Source of the DNA: Bacillota bacterium
GTDB lineage: Bacteria > Bacillota > Clostridia > Monoglobales > Firm-18
Assembly (NCBI GenBank): GCA_023228885.1
Contig: JALOAJ010000002.1
Coordinates: 62,001-126,000, forward strand
DNA: 64,000 nucleotides
Reading direction: 5' to 3'
Under the pieces are notes generated by a model. The model ran no database searches, was not told the origin of the DNA, and saw nothing but the letters and a program-made list of their open reading frames with translations. A program made the position numbers and the translations under genes. Below are positions 25,637 to 34,279 of the stretch, in pieces. Position 1 is the stretch's first letter. The number at the start of each line of letters is the position of its first letter.

Positions 25637-26225
25637 CGCTCTTCCTCCTTCCAAACCGATTTTCTGTCCCTAACAAAAGGCGATGAATGTTTTGTCGGTG
25701 CATAAAGATGCTTAGCGCTGAAATAACAATCGAAAACAATAAAAACTGTATGTCGCCAAATCGAAAAATCAGCGCCATTATGGGCAGCAAAACAGCCCCG
25801 ATTACAGACCCGAGCGACACATACCCGCTGATAAACATTATTGCAACAGATACTGCAAAAATGATAAGACCTACGCGCCAATCGCAAAAAAGGATGGAAA
25901 CAATCGACACCAAAACGCCTTTGCCGCCTTTAAAACCGTAAAAGATTGGAAAGTTATGCCCGATTATAACGCTAATTGCCACAAAATATAACGCCTGCGG
26001 CGCAAATAAAAGGGTTAAACTCAGCGCAACAGCTGCTTTGAGCGCATCGCCGACAAAAACCAATATGGCGGTACGCATCCGAAAACTGCGCAAAGTATTA
26101 GTAAACCCTGCATTTTTACTGCCGAACTGGCGCACATCTTTTTTTTCAATAAGCCTTGTTAAAATAATTGAAGAATTGATGCAACCGAGAAAATATCCTG
26201 CTATTGATAAAATAACATTTAACAT
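25629..26225 (-). CDS. plsY: Glycerol-3-phosphate acyltransferase PlsY
   Basis: Integral membrane enzyme that acylates glycerol 3-phosphate with acyl-phosphate, the first committed step of phospholipid synthesis. Its 198 residues are mostly hydrophobic with about five helices and the three cytoplasmic motifs: GSKNAGFTN (family GSGNxGxTN), HNFPIFYGFKGGKGV and a basic C-terminus. AAGGTGG lies seven bases before the ATG. It shares an operon with gpsA, which makes its substrate, and with der upstream. Confidence 0.95.
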   Translation of the reverse strand: MLNVILSIAGYFLGCINSSIILTRLIEKKDVRQFGSKNAGFTNTLRSFRMRTAILVFVGDALKAAVALSLTLLFAPQALYFVAISVIIGHNFPIFYGFKGGKGVLVSIVSILFCDWRVGLIIFAVSVAIMFISGYVSLGSVIGAVLLPIMALIFRFGDIQFLLFSIVISALSIFMHRQNIHRLLLGTENRFGRRKSGG

Positions 26226-26257
26226 CAGCTTTCCACCTTTTCATAAGATAAATGCGT

Positions 26258-27577
26258 CTATTGCGCGCTTTCCCTTGTTATAAACCGTATCGGTGTGCCT
26301 TCAAAACCAAAGGTTTCCCGCAGACGATTTTCAAGATACCTAAGATACGAAAAATGCATCAACTTTTTTTCGTTTACAAAAAATACAAATGTGGGCGGTC
26401 GTGTTGAGGGCTGTGTGGCATAATATATTTTTAACCGTCTGCCTTTATCGGACGGCGGTTGCACCCTTGCAACAGCTTCGTTTATAACATCGTTTAACAT
26501 TCCTGTTGTAATTCTCATGGAATTTTGGTCTGCCACATGCTTAATCATATCAAACAATTTTTCAACGCGCTGACCTGTTTTTGCCGATATGAACATAACC
26601 GGGGCATACATCATAAAAGAAAAGCCTTTTTGAACATTCAATCGAAAGTTATCCATCGTTTGAGTTTCTTTTTCAATCTGGTCCCATTTATTTACCGCAA
26701 TTATACAGCCTTTGCCGTTTTCGTGAGCATATCCCGCAATCTTTGTATCCTGTTCGGTGACGCCCTCGTTCGCATCAATCATTATTATAACAACATTTGC
26801 CCTGTCAACCGCGGAGAGCGACCTTATAACGCTGTATCTTTCGATATTATCGTCTATCTTTCCACGCTTTCTCATACCGGCGGTATCTATAAAAAGATAC
26901 TTATCATCGCCGTGTGTATAATATGTGTCAATGGCATCCCGCGTTGTGCCTGCCGTTTCGCTTACAATAACTCTTTCATGACCCAAAATATAATTTATAA
27001 GAGATGATTTCCCCACATTCGGTTTTCCGATAACCGCAACATTAATTGTGTCATCCTCTTGTTCATCGGCAACTTCTTCGGGAAAATGCCTTATCACCTC
27101 GTCAAGCAGATCCCCAATACCCATGCCGTGTATTGCCGAAACGAGGTACGGTTCTCCAAGCCCGAGGCTGTAAAAATCGTACATTTCAACAGGGGGCTTA
27201 CCCGGCGTATCAGCCTTATTGCAGCTTAGTACCACGGGCTTTCCGCTCTTTTGCAGCAGCAGCGCAACATCTTTGTCGCTTGATGTTACCCCCTCCCTTA
27301 TATCCGAAACAAACACAATAACATCGGCGCTGTCAATCGCCGCTTGCGCTTGTGATATAATTTGGTGCGAAAATTGTTCTTTTGAATCCCGCTCAATGCC
27401 GCCCGTGTCTATTAAAACAAAGTTTTTCCCGCTCCAAGACGAATCGGAATAAATTCTGTCTCGCGTTACGCCCGGGGTATCGTCCACAATTGAAATGCGC
27501 TTGCCGACTATTTTATTAAATAGTGTAGATTTACCAACATTTGGTCTGCCAACTATCGCTACAATTGGTTTTTTCAC
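26258..27577 (-). CDS. der: Ribosome assembly GTPase Der (EngA)
   Basis: A tandem-GTPase needed for 50S subunit maturation. Two G domains are complete: G1 GRPNVGKST with DTGG and NKAD, then G1 GKPNVGKSS with DTAGM and NKWD. The C-terminal KH-like domain follows (FVFFVNEKKLMHFSYLRYLE). The start is best placed at GTG 27577, because its GTGA overlaps the stop of the upstream gene by 4 bases; a GTG at 27589 directly abuts the ribosome site. The 439-residue length is normal. Confidence 0.97.
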   Translation of the reverse strand: MKKPIVAIVGRPNVGKSTLFNKIVGKRISIVDDTPGVTRDRIYSDSSWSGKNFVLIDTGGIERDSKEQFSHQIISQAQAAIDSADVIVFVSDIREGVTSSDKDVALLLQKSGKPVVLSCNKADTPGKPPVEMYDFYSLGLGEPYLVSAIHGMGIGDLLDEVIRHFPEEVADEQEDDTINVAVIGKPNVGKSSLINYILGHERVIVSETAGTTRDAIDTYYTHGDDKYLFIDTAGMRKRGKIDDNIERYSVIRSLSAVDRANVVIIMIDANEGVTEQDTKIAGYAHENGKGCIIAVNKWDQIEKETQTMDNFRLNVQKGFSFMMYAPVMFISAKTGQRVEKLFDMIKHVADQNSMRITTGMLNDVINEAVARVQPPSDKGRRLKIYYATQPSTRPPTFVFFVNEKKLMHFSYLRYLENRLRETFGFEGTPIRFITRESAQ

Positions 27578-28893
27578 CTTGCTATCCACTCCCTAATGCC
27601 GACCTTGCGTGCCGTTAAGGCTTTAAAAAATTTGCCTCCGTCATTTTCTACTACCTTTAGCCGAACACCTATTTGTTGTTGCACCTGCAAAGGCGTCATG
27701 TCATCTAAAAACAATCCGTCAATGTTTAGCATACTTTTTGGTATCAAAAGCATACTGCCCAAGTCTTTTCCTATTAGTTGCTTTATTAAATCACACCCGG
27801 TAATTAAACCGGATACTGTAATATTCTCACCGAAAAACTCATTTTTTATTGTATAAACCTTTGCCTTTTCATTGCCCGAAAGCATGCCGACCAGCCCTTT
27901 AATAAAAGGTGCTGCGCTTTTTCCGGTTGCTATTGATAATTTTTGATAAATCGTGTTATTTGCAGAATTTTTGCACGCATTGTTAAATTCTTCGTTAAAC
28001 GAAGCAACAAGACCTACCCCGTTTTCAATTTGCAAAAAATCCTCATATTCCTCAAAAGGGGGAACCGGCAGTTTGGCGCTGATATAAAACTCGTCCGAAG
28101 GAAAAACGAACCGTGTTTTTTTCTGCGACAAAAAATCCTTTTGCAATGCTGATAATTGAGCAATAACAGCGCTTGAAGCGCCCTCATCAAAAATTTCAAG
28201 CTGCGGCAAACCTTCGCGGTGCGAAGTAAGCCCGACAGGAACTACCGACACGCTTTGAACATGCGGATAAAGCGAAAATAGCTTGCAAACGGTGTCATGG
28301 AGTGTCTGCCCGTCATTTATGCCTTTGCATAACACAATTTGACAATTCATCGCAATTTTCGCCTTTGCAAAACGCTCCATAATTGCAAACACATCGGCAT
28401 TTTTGTTGCTTAGCATATGACTTCTTGTTTTTTCATTGGTAGAATGAACCGATATATTAATACGCGGAAGTCTCATTTTTATAATTTTGTTTATATCGCC
28501 GTCCGAAAGGTTGGTAAGGGTAATATAACTTCCGGTCAACATAGAAAGCCTGTAATCGTCATCTTTAAAATATAAGCTTTTGCGCATACCTCTTGGAAGT
28601 TGGTCAATAAAGCAAAATATACATTTATTTTGGCAAGACATTGGGCGGTCGATAAGGTCTTCCTCAAATGTAATGCCCAAATTTTCATATTCGCTGTTTA
28701 CTATTTCAATTTCCTCAACAACGCCGCTTGCTTTTTGCACCCTTAGCGTTACATCTTCGCCTTCCGACAAAAATCTGTAATATAAAATATCAAATTCGCC
28801 TTCGCCGTTAACGGCTAATAGCGTATCACCTTTTCTTATCCCTGCCAAATGCGCAATACTGCCTCTTTTTACACCTTTAATAAGTGCTCGCAT
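27574..28893 (-). CDS. PDZ/radical SAM protein with DUF512 domain
   Basis: A conserved clostridial and cyanobacterial protein of unknown reaction. Over 439 residues: an N-terminal PDZ-like domain (SIAHLAGIRKGDTLLAVNG), the radical SAM cluster site C-x3-C-x2-C (SCQNKCIFCFIDQLP) at about residue 85, the radical SAM barrel (YITLTNLSDGDINKIIKM, INISVHSTNEKTR), then the DUF512 domain with VSVVPVGLTSHREGLP. The cluster is intact, so it is probably an active SAM enzyme. GGAG lies six bases before the ATG. It commonly sits beside der in Clostridia, as here. I cannot name its substrate. Confidence 0.9.
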   Translation of the reverse strand: MRALIKGVKRGSIAHLAGIRKGDTLLAVNGEGEFDILYYRFLSEGEDVTLRVQKASGVVEEIEIVNSEYENLGITFEEDLIDRPMSCQNKCIFCFIDQLPRGMRKSLYFKDDDYRLSMLTGSYITLTNLSDGDINKIIKMRLPRINISVHSTNEKTRSHMLSNKNADVFAIMERFAKAKIAMNCQIVLCKGINDGQTLHDTVCKLFSLYPHVQSVSVVPVGLTSHREGLPQLEIFDEGASSAVIAQLSALQKDFLSQKKTRFVFPSDEFYISAKLPVPPFEEYEDFLQIENGVGLVASFNEEFNNACKNSANNTIYQKLSIATGKSAAPFIKGLVGMLSGNEKAKVYTIKNEFFGENITVSGLITGCDLIKQLIGKDLGSMLLIPKSMLNIDGLFLDDMTPLQVQQQIGVRLKVVENDGGKFFKALTARKVGIREWIAR

Positions 28894-28908
28894 TGCTATC
28901 TCCGCCTT

Positions 28909-28943
28909 GAAAAAAGAGCCGTAATGCTTTTTTGCAACGGCCC
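28909..28943 (-). terminator. Intrinsic terminator after rpmF
   Basis: Minus strand: GCCGT/ACGGC plus flanking G-U and G-C pairs and an inner TGC/GCA, with a two-base bulge, are followed by T6. It ends yceD-rpmF transcripts. No promoter is visible between it and the DUF512 gene, so partial readthrough may feed the downstream operon. Confidence 0.72.
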
Positions 28944-28950
28944 CTTTAAT

Positions 28951-29130
28951 TTAAGCATCTTTTTTTAAAATCTCTTTGCCCTTGTAGTAACCGCAAGCTC
29001 CACACACTCTGTGAGGCAATTTAAACTCGTGGCATTGCGGGCAAGAAACAAGACCCGGCAAAGAAAGCTTCCAATGAGCCCGCCTGCTGTTTCGTTTTTG
29101 TTTTGAGACCCTTCTTTTTGGTACTGCCAT
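28951..29130 (-). CDS. rpmF: Ribosomal protein bL32
   Basis: A 59-residue large-subunit ribosomal protein. It begins MAVPKRRVSKQKRNSRRAHW and keeps the zinc ribbon with two C-x2-C pairs (CPQC and CGAC), so it is the zinc-requiring C+ form. The start is ATG 29130, eight bases after GGAGG; upstream in-frame codons are not part of the family. It follows yceD by 20 bases, the standard pairing. Confidence 0.97.
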   Translation of the reverse strand: MAVPKRRVSKQKRNSRRAHWKLSLPGLVSCPQCHEFKLPHRVCGACGYYKGKEILKKDA

Positions 29131-29150
29131 TAATTTCACCTCCGAAACCA

Positions 29151-29600
29151 TTAATCAAGCAACTTTTTTAATATCGAAAGCCTTTCATCTATTGCCTCAT
29201 CGTTGCATTTGCATTGACCCTTGTTCAAGTCCATTCCGCATTCGGAACAAAGACCTTTGCAATCAGAACGGCATAAAAACCTTAAAGGCATATTAAGGTA
29301 GATATTTTGTAACGCTATGTTTCCAATATCCAGCAAAGAACCCTTTAGGTTTTCGTCATCCTCGACTTTCTCTTTAATATCAAATTCGATTTTTTCAACT
29401 GCCTCTCCTAAGCACCTTGCGCAAACAGCGGATAAATCAGCCGAAACACGCATATCAAGCTGCAAACTGCCCAAAACATTAGTAACTTTGCCCAAAGCGT
29501 TTGCGTTTATGCGCAAATCCTTTTCCTTTTGGGTTATTTCAAAGTCAAAAGGGGTTTTAAAACCATCATTGCCAATTAAAAAAGTTAAATCGATTTTCAT
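29151..29600 (-). CDS. yceD: YceD (DUF177) family 23S rRNA accumulation protein
   Basis: A conserved protein encoded upstream of rpmF and linked in other bacteria and plants to 23S rRNA accumulation. The 149 residues include the family core ADLSAVCARCLGEAVEKI, DIGNIALQNIYLNMPLRFLC and the Cys-rich tail CKGLCSECGMDLNKGQCKC, probably a zinc site. The start is taken at ATG 29600 (MKIDLTFLIGN). There is no Shine-Dalgarno before it, and a consensus promoter ends only seven bases upstream, so the mRNA looks leaderless. In-frame extension upstream would run through that promoter. Confidence 0.88.
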   Translation of the reverse strand: MKIDLTFLIGNDGFKTPFDFEITQKEKDLRINANALGKVTNVLGSLQLDMRVSADLSAVCARCLGEAVEKIEFDIKEKVEDDENLKGSLLDIGNIALQNIYLNMPLRFLCRSDCKGLCSECGMDLNKGQCKCNDEAIDERLSILKKLLD

Positions 29601-29607
29601 AAGTGAT

Positions 29608-29636
29608 ATTATATAATTGTTCGACCGTTTTGTCAA
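29608..29636 (-). promoter_or_regulatory. Consensus promoter for a leaderless yceD-rpmF mRNA
   Basis: Minus strand: -35 TTGACA at 29636-29631, 17-base spacer, -10 TATAAT at 29613-29608. The expected start site, about seven bases on (near 29601), falls next to the yceD ATG at 29600. Confidence 0.8.
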
Positions 29637-29716
29637 TGAAAATTTTAAGGTTTGCCTTTTTTTCTGCAATACGCATATTACAATCTTATATTGTGATAAT
29701 CTACACAAAAATGTGT

Positions 29717-29745
29717 TTGTATTTTTAAGCAAATTATGTTACAAT
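29717..29745 (+). promoter_or_regulatory. Promoter of the Lrp regulator gene
   Basis: -35 TTGTAT at 29717-29722, 17-base spacer, -10 TACAAT at 29740-29745, about 42 bases before the ATG at 29788. Confidence 0.68.
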
Positions 29746-29787
29746 GTCTGTTATAAAATTCAATATTAAAACGAGGTGTGAACAAGC

Positions 29788-30270
29788 ATGCAGGAAAAAA
29801 TTCTTAGGTTGTTGGAAAACGACGGAAATTACACCAACGAACAATTGGCAACAATGCTCGATACTACACCGCAAAAGATTGCGGAGCAAATTGCCAAGAT
29901 GAGGGAAAAAGGAATAATACTTAAATATAGCGCGATAATTGATTGGGAAAAGACAAACAGGGAATTCGTAACCGCCCGAATTGAGCTTCGTGTGACCCCG
30001 CAACGAGGTGAAGGCTTTGATAAGGTTGCCGAAAGGATTTACCAATACCCGCAGGTTAAGAGCGTTTATCTTATGTCGGGCGGATATGATTTAGGGGTTA
30101 CCATTGAAGGTAAAACTATGAAAGAGGTTGCTCTTTTTGTTGCTGAAAAGCTTGCGCCCATGGAATCCGTCGTTTCGACCAAAACCCACTTTGTGCTAAA
30201 AAAATATAAGCAAAACGGGGTAATATTTTGCAAACCCCAAAAGGATGAAAGGCGTGTGATTACCCTGTGA
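29788..30270 (+). CDS. Lrp/AsnC family transcriptional regulator
   Basis: A DNA-binding regulator of amino-acid metabolism. The N-terminal winged helix-turn-helix spans residues 1-50 (EKILRLLENDGNYTNEQLAT, then DTTPQKIAEQIAKMREKG). The C-terminal RAM domain has VKSVYLMSGGYDLGVTIEGK, including the effector-contact GxYD-like turn. It is 160 residues, with GAGGTG nine bases before the ATG. It overlaps or directly abuts the aminotransferase gene, a frequent pairing in Clostridia, so the enzyme is the most likely target or partner in the same pathway. Confidence 0.92.
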   Translation: MQEKILRLLENDGNYTNEQLATMLDTTPQKIAEQIAKMREKGIILKYSAIIDWEKTNREFVTARIELRVTPQRGEGFDKVAERIYQYPQVKSVYLMSGGYDLGVTIEGKTMKEVALFVAEKLAPMESVVSTKTHFVLKKYKQNGVIFCKPQKDERRVITL

Positions 30271-30272
30271 AT

Positions 30273-31436
30273 ATGAAACAGCTTCTTTCACCTGTTGTAT
30301 CAAGCATACAGCCGTCCGGCATACGAAAGTTTTTTGATATTGTTTCATCCATGCCGGATGCCTTATCGCTTGGCGTGGGCGAACCGGATTTTGTAACTCC
30401 GTGGCATATACGAGATGCCGGCATTTACTCGCTTGAAAAAGGTCAAACATATTACACCTCCAATAGCGGTATGGCTCCGCTTAGGGAAGAAATATGCAAC
30501 TATATGAATCGGCGGTTTTCACTTGAATATAACTCCGATACGGAAGTTTTGGTTACGGTTGGCGGAAGTGAGGCGATTGACCTTTGCCTGCGCTCTTTGG
30601 TGTGCAAAGGTGACGAGGTGCTTATCCCCGAGCCAAGCTTTGTTTGCTATTCTCCATGTACGCAGCTTGCAGGGGGAACCCCTGTGCCTATCGTCACAAC
30701 GGAAAAGGATAATTTTAAACTTACCGCCGAGGCGCTTAAAAAAGCAATAACCCCAAATACCAAGCTGCTTATATTGCCTTTCCCGAACAACCCGACCGGC
30801 GCTATCATGACAAAACACGAGCTTGAACAGGTAGCAAAGGTGTTAAACGACACGCAAATAATCGTGTTGTCAGACGAAATATATGCCGAACTGACATATA
30901 ACGGAAAGCATACATCTATTGCAAATATTGAGGGAATGAAAGAACGCACCGTTGTAATAAGCGGCTTTTCAAAGGCATATGCCATGACGGGCTGGAGGTT
31001 GGGGTATGCATGCGGCCATAGCGATATAATAGCGTCAATGACAAAAATACATCAGTATTCCGTAATGTGCAGCCCAACAACAAGCCAATTTGCGGCAATA
31101 GATGCGCTTAAAAACGGCGATGCGGATATTGAGGCCATGGCTGCGGAATATAATTATCGTCGGAAAATTATTTTAGACGGTGTCCGCCAAATCGGGCTTG
31201 AATGCTTTGAACCGCAAGGTGCGTTTTATATATTTCCGAACATAACATCAACCGGTCTTTCTTCAAACGAGTTTTGTGAAAAGATGCTTACCGAGCAAAA
31301 AGTTGCCGTAATCCCCGGCAATGCTTTCGGCAGCTCCGGCGAAGGATTTATTCGATGCTCATATGCATATTCGATTCCTGTGATAAATCAGGCGCTTGAG
31401 CGTATGGACACCTTCGTTAAAAAATATAAACGCTGA
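30273..31436 (+). CDS. Class I/II PLP-dependent aminotransferase
   Basis: Transfers an amino group between an amino acid and a 2-oxoacid. It shows the fold type I features SLGVGEPDFVTP, YTSNSGMAPLREEI, GGSEAID, PFPNNPTGA, VLSDEIYAELTY, the PLP lysine in SGFSKAYAMTGWRLGY, and the C-terminal FIRCSYA substrate Arg. It is 387 residues from ATG 30273; a GTG at 30267 would overlap the lrp stop. Close to the PatA/YugH group. The substrate is not determined by sequence. Confidence 0.92.
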   Translation: MKQLLSPVVSSIQPSGIRKFFDIVSSMPDALSLGVGEPDFVTPWHIRDAGIYSLEKGQTYYTSNSGMAPLREEICNYMNRRFSLEYNSDTEVLVTVGGSEAIDLCLRSLVCKGDEVLIPEPSFVCYSPCTQLAGGTPVPIVTTEKDNFKLTAEALKKAITPNTKLLILPFPNNPTGAIMTKHELEQVAKVLNDTQIIVLSDEIYAELTYNGKHTSIANIEGMKERTVVISGFSKAYAMTGWRLGYACGHSDIIASMTKIHQYSVMCSPTTSQFAAIDALKNGDADIEAMAAEYNYRRKIILDGVRQIGLECFEPQGAFYIFPNITSTGLSSNEFCEKMLTEQKVAVIPGNAFGSSGEGFIRCSYAYSIPVINQALERMDTFVKKYKR

Positions 31437-31492
31437 CATAAAGCGCATAAACGCCCCTGCTTTGGAATATTTATTACTGTGGGGTGATGGTT

Positions 31493-31894
31493 TTGAAAAA
31501 GAAAATTTACATTATTACAGCAGCTTTTGTGTTTTTAATAATTTTAGTTATTTTAATAGCGGCACAAACGCCGATAGGTCCGTCCGCTGCCGCAGATTAT
31601 CTTACCGTACTCGGCTGGGAAGTTGACAAAAAGCCGATTGAAACCGAAATAGTCAATCTGCCGTTTGAATTTGACGATGTTTACGCCGAATATAACAAGC
31701 TGCAACGGCAAGCCGGCTTTGATTTGTCGGGGTACATGGGCAAAAAGGTCACGCGATACACCTTTGCGGTGAAAAACTTTGAAGGGCAAACAGGCGTAAG
31801 GGCAAATGTGCTGATGTATAACGGCAGGGTAATTGGGGGCGATTTAATGACGGTTGCAATTGATGGGTTTATGATTCCGCTGAAAAAACGCTGA
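31493..31894 (+). CDS. DUF4830 domain membrane protein
   Basis: Function unknown. The 133-residue product has a Lys-rich start, one hydrophobic helix at about residues 5-24, then an extracytoplasmic domain with the family pattern LTVLGWEVD, QRQAGFDLSGYMGKKVTRYTF and a closing NGRVIGGDLMTV. The likely start is TTG 31493, about eight bases after GGGG; ATGs at 31484-31487 sit on top of that site. It lies between an aminotransferase and tex. DUF4830 proteins are typical of Clostridia and may be secreted or membrane-anchored. Confidence 0.75.
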   Translation: MKKKIYIITAAFVFLIILVILIAAQTPIGPSAAADYLTVLGWEVDKKPIETEIVNLPFEFDDVYAEYNKLQRQAGFDLSGYMGKKVTRYTFAVKNFEGQTGVRANVLMYNGRVIGGDLMTVAIDGFMIPLKKR

Positions 31895-31928
31895 TTAGTT
31901 AGCTTGTACCAAGGAGGAAATGAAAATA

Positions 31929-34091
31929 ATGGATATAGAAAAAGTGCTGGCATCAGAGTTCGGCATAAAACAATGGCAAGTTGAAAACACCGTTGCGCTG
32001 ATTGACGAAGGGAATACCATTCCCTTTATTTCGCGTTATCGAAAAGAGGTGACAGGTGAGCTTGATGACCAGCTTTTACGGGAACTGAGCGACCGTCTTT
32101 TGTACCTTCGCTCTGTGGATGAGCGCAAAAACGAGGTTGAGCGCCTGATAGACGAGCAAGGGAAATTGACACCCGAACTAAGCGAAAAAATCCATAATGC
32201 CTCAAAGCTCACCGAAATTGAAGATATTTATCGTCCGTTCCGTCCCAAACGCAGAACAAGGGCAACGATAGCAAAAGAAAAGGGGCTTGAACCGCTTGCG
32301 GATTTACTTTTTAAGCAAAACATTTATGATGGAATTATAGATGATATATGCGCCGAATATATTAACGAAGAAAGGGAAGTAAACACAGCAGACGATGCGC
32401 TTGCAGGCGCAATTGATATAATAGCGGAAAACATTTCGGACAATGCGGATTTTAGAAAATATATAAGAGAATACACGCTTTTAAACGGCATAATATCGTC
32501 TAAAACAACCGAGCAGGAAGAAACGGAAAAAAAGCGTGATGTATATCAAATGTATCATGATTTTTCCGAACCGGTAAGCAAAATTGCACCGCACCGTATT
32601 CTTGCGCTAAACAGAGGCGAGAGAGAAAAGTTTTTAACCGTTAAAATAGAGATTGAGTCGGAAGGCATAACAAATTATTTATATAAAAAGCTGATTCCAA
32701 AAAAAGAATCCATAACAAGCGAGTATGTGCGGTTGGCAGCGCAAGATGCATATAAACGGCTTGTTGCGCCAAGCATTGAAAATGAAATACGAAATTTCTT
32801 AACGGACAATTCGCAAGAAGGCGCCATTAAACTGTTTTCAAAAAACCTCAAAAACCTGCTGCTTACGCCGCCCATAAAAAACGAGGTGGTGTTAGGGCTT
32901 GACCCTGCTTATCGAACCGGCTGTAAAATTGCCGTTATCGACCCAACAGGCAAGGTTCTTGACACTACTGTTGTGTTTCCCACGCCGCCGCAAAATAAAG
33001 TTGATGAGGCAAAAACAACCCTTAAAAAGCTTATATCAAAACATAATGTCAGTCTTGTTTCGATAGGCAACGGAACTGCATCGAAAGAAAGCGAAATTTT
33101 TATTGCACAACTTCTAAAAGAAATCGATAAAAAAGTCTTTTATATAGTTGTAAGCGAATCGGGCGCATCGGTATACTCCGCATCCAAACTGGCGGCAGAG
33201 GAATTTCCGGATTTTGATGTTTCGCTGCGAAGCGCTGTTTCCATTGCACGGCGGGTGCAAGACCCGCTTGCCGAATTGGTAAAAATAGACCCCAAAGCAA
33301 TTGGAGTGGGGCAATACCAACATGATATGAACCAAAAACGCCTAAGCGAGGCGCTCGGCGGTGTTGTTGAGGATTGTGTGAACAGCGTAGGGGTTGACCT
33401 TAATACCGCATCCGCACCGCTGCTTTCGTATGTTTCTGGGATAAACCAAACGGTTGCAAAAAATATAACGGCGCATCGGGAAAAAGAAGGAATGTTTCTA
33501 AGCAGAAAACAACTTACAAAGGTTGCAAAGCTGGGTAAAAAATCTTTTGAACAATGTGCAGGCTTTTTGCGCATACCCAACAGCGATAACATTTTGGACA
33601 ACACCGCCGTCCATCCCGAATCATACAAGGCGGCGGAAAAACTGCTTGAGCTAACCGGATACACCCTTGATGATGTAAAAAACAACAAGTTGGAAGGCCT
33701 GCATAAAAAGGTTTCGTCAAGCATCGATAAATTGGCTGAGGAATGCGGCGTCGGAGTTCCGACGCTTCGCGATATTGCGGACGAGCTTTTAAAGCCGGGC
33801 AGAGACCCCCGCAGCGAATCGGAACCCCCAAAACTGCTTACTGATGTTTTAGGGATTGAAGATTTAAAACCGGGCATGACGCTAAGCGGCACCGTCAGAA
33901 ATGTTATAGACTTCGGCGCTTTTGTCGATATAGGGGTGCATCAAGATGGGCTTGTCCATATTTCAGAGCTTTCAAACAGCTATGTGAAGCACCCTACCGA
34001 TGTTGTTTCGGTGGGCGATGTTGTCAATGTCAAGATTCTTGATGTAGATATCGACAGAAAAAGAATTGCGCTTTCGATGCGCACTACTTAG
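31929..34091 (+). CDS. tex: Tex family S1 RNA-binding transcription accessory protein
   Basis: A nucleic-acid-binding protein related to eukaryotic Spt6, thought to act in transcription. The 720-residue chain has the N-terminal helical Tex domain (ETTIPFISRYRKE-like: GNTIPFISRYRKEVTGEL), a YqgF-like RNase H fold (LGLDPAYRTGCKIAVID), two helix-hairpin-helix segments (SVGVDLNTASAPLLSYVSGI region) and a C-terminal S1 domain (GTVRNVIDFGAFVDIGVHQD). AAGGAGG is 11 bases before ATG 31929 and 2 bases before an in-frame ATG at 31920; the former fits better. The length is normal. Confidence 0.95.
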   Translation: MDIEKVLASEFGIKQWQVENTVALIDEGNTIPFISRYRKEVTGELDDQLLRELSDRLLYLRSVDERKNEVERLIDEQGKLTPELSEKIHNASKLTEIEDIYRPFRPKRRTRATIAKEKGLEPLADLLFKQNIYDGIIDDICAEYINEEREVNTADDALAGAIDIIAENISDNADFRKYIREYTLLNGIISSKTTEQEETEKKRDVYQMYHDFSEPVSKIAPHRILALNRGEREKFLTVKIEIESEGITNYLYKKLIPKKESITSEYVRLAAQDAYKRLVAPSIENEIRNFLTDNSQEGAIKLFSKNLKNLLLTPPIKNEVVLGLDPAYRTGCKIAVIDPTGKVLDTTVVFPTPPQNKVDEAKTTLKKLISKHNVSLVSIGNGTASKESEIFIAQLLKEIDKKVFYIVVSESGASVYSASKLAAEEFPDFDVSLRSAVSIARRVQDPLAELVKIDPKAIGVGQYQHDMNQKRLSEALGGVVEDCVNSVGVDLNTASAPLLSYVSGINQTVAKNITAHREKEGMFLSRKQLTKVAKLGKKSFEQCAGFLRIPNSDNILDNTAVHPESYKAAEKLLELTGYTLDDVKNNKLEGLHKKVSSSIDKLAEECGVGVPTLRDIADELLKPGRDPRSESEPPKLLTDVLGIEDLKPGMTLSGTVRNVIDFGAFVDIGVHQDGLVHISELSNSYVKHPTDVVSVGDVVNVKILDVDIDRKRIALSMRTT

Positions 34092-34279
34092 TGCATTTTA
34101 TGAAATAAAAAGGCAAGTATTGTGCATTTTTTGCCGCACAATGTAGCCGTTTATGCAAAATACCTAAAAGCACATTTTTAATTTTGTCTATTTAGGTAGT
34201 AACATTAAAGAAAAAAATATGCTATGATATAAGTGTGCTCGTATGAGATATGTTTTATTTGTTTAGGGGGAGTTAATAA
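34092..34279 (+). promoter_or_regulatory. Intergenic region before the MsmK-like ATPase
   Basis: 188 bases without a gene. It holds an 8-bp inverted repeat, TACCTAAA ... TTTAGGTA, separated by 22 bases (about 34161-34198), and a short TTGTGC/GCACAA hairpin without a T-run. TATGAT at 34223-34228 could be a -10 box, but no good -35 partner was found. Confidence 0.3.

Noticed and set aside
29601..29732. 44-residue N-terminal extension of yceD
   Set aside because: It would be translated through a perfect promoter, is rich in Cys/Lys/Asn with no family match, and the known family starts at the ATG at 29600.
33140..33892. 250-codon minus-strand frame opposite tex
   Set aside because: Shadow of the Tex coding sequence; no domain and no ribosome site.
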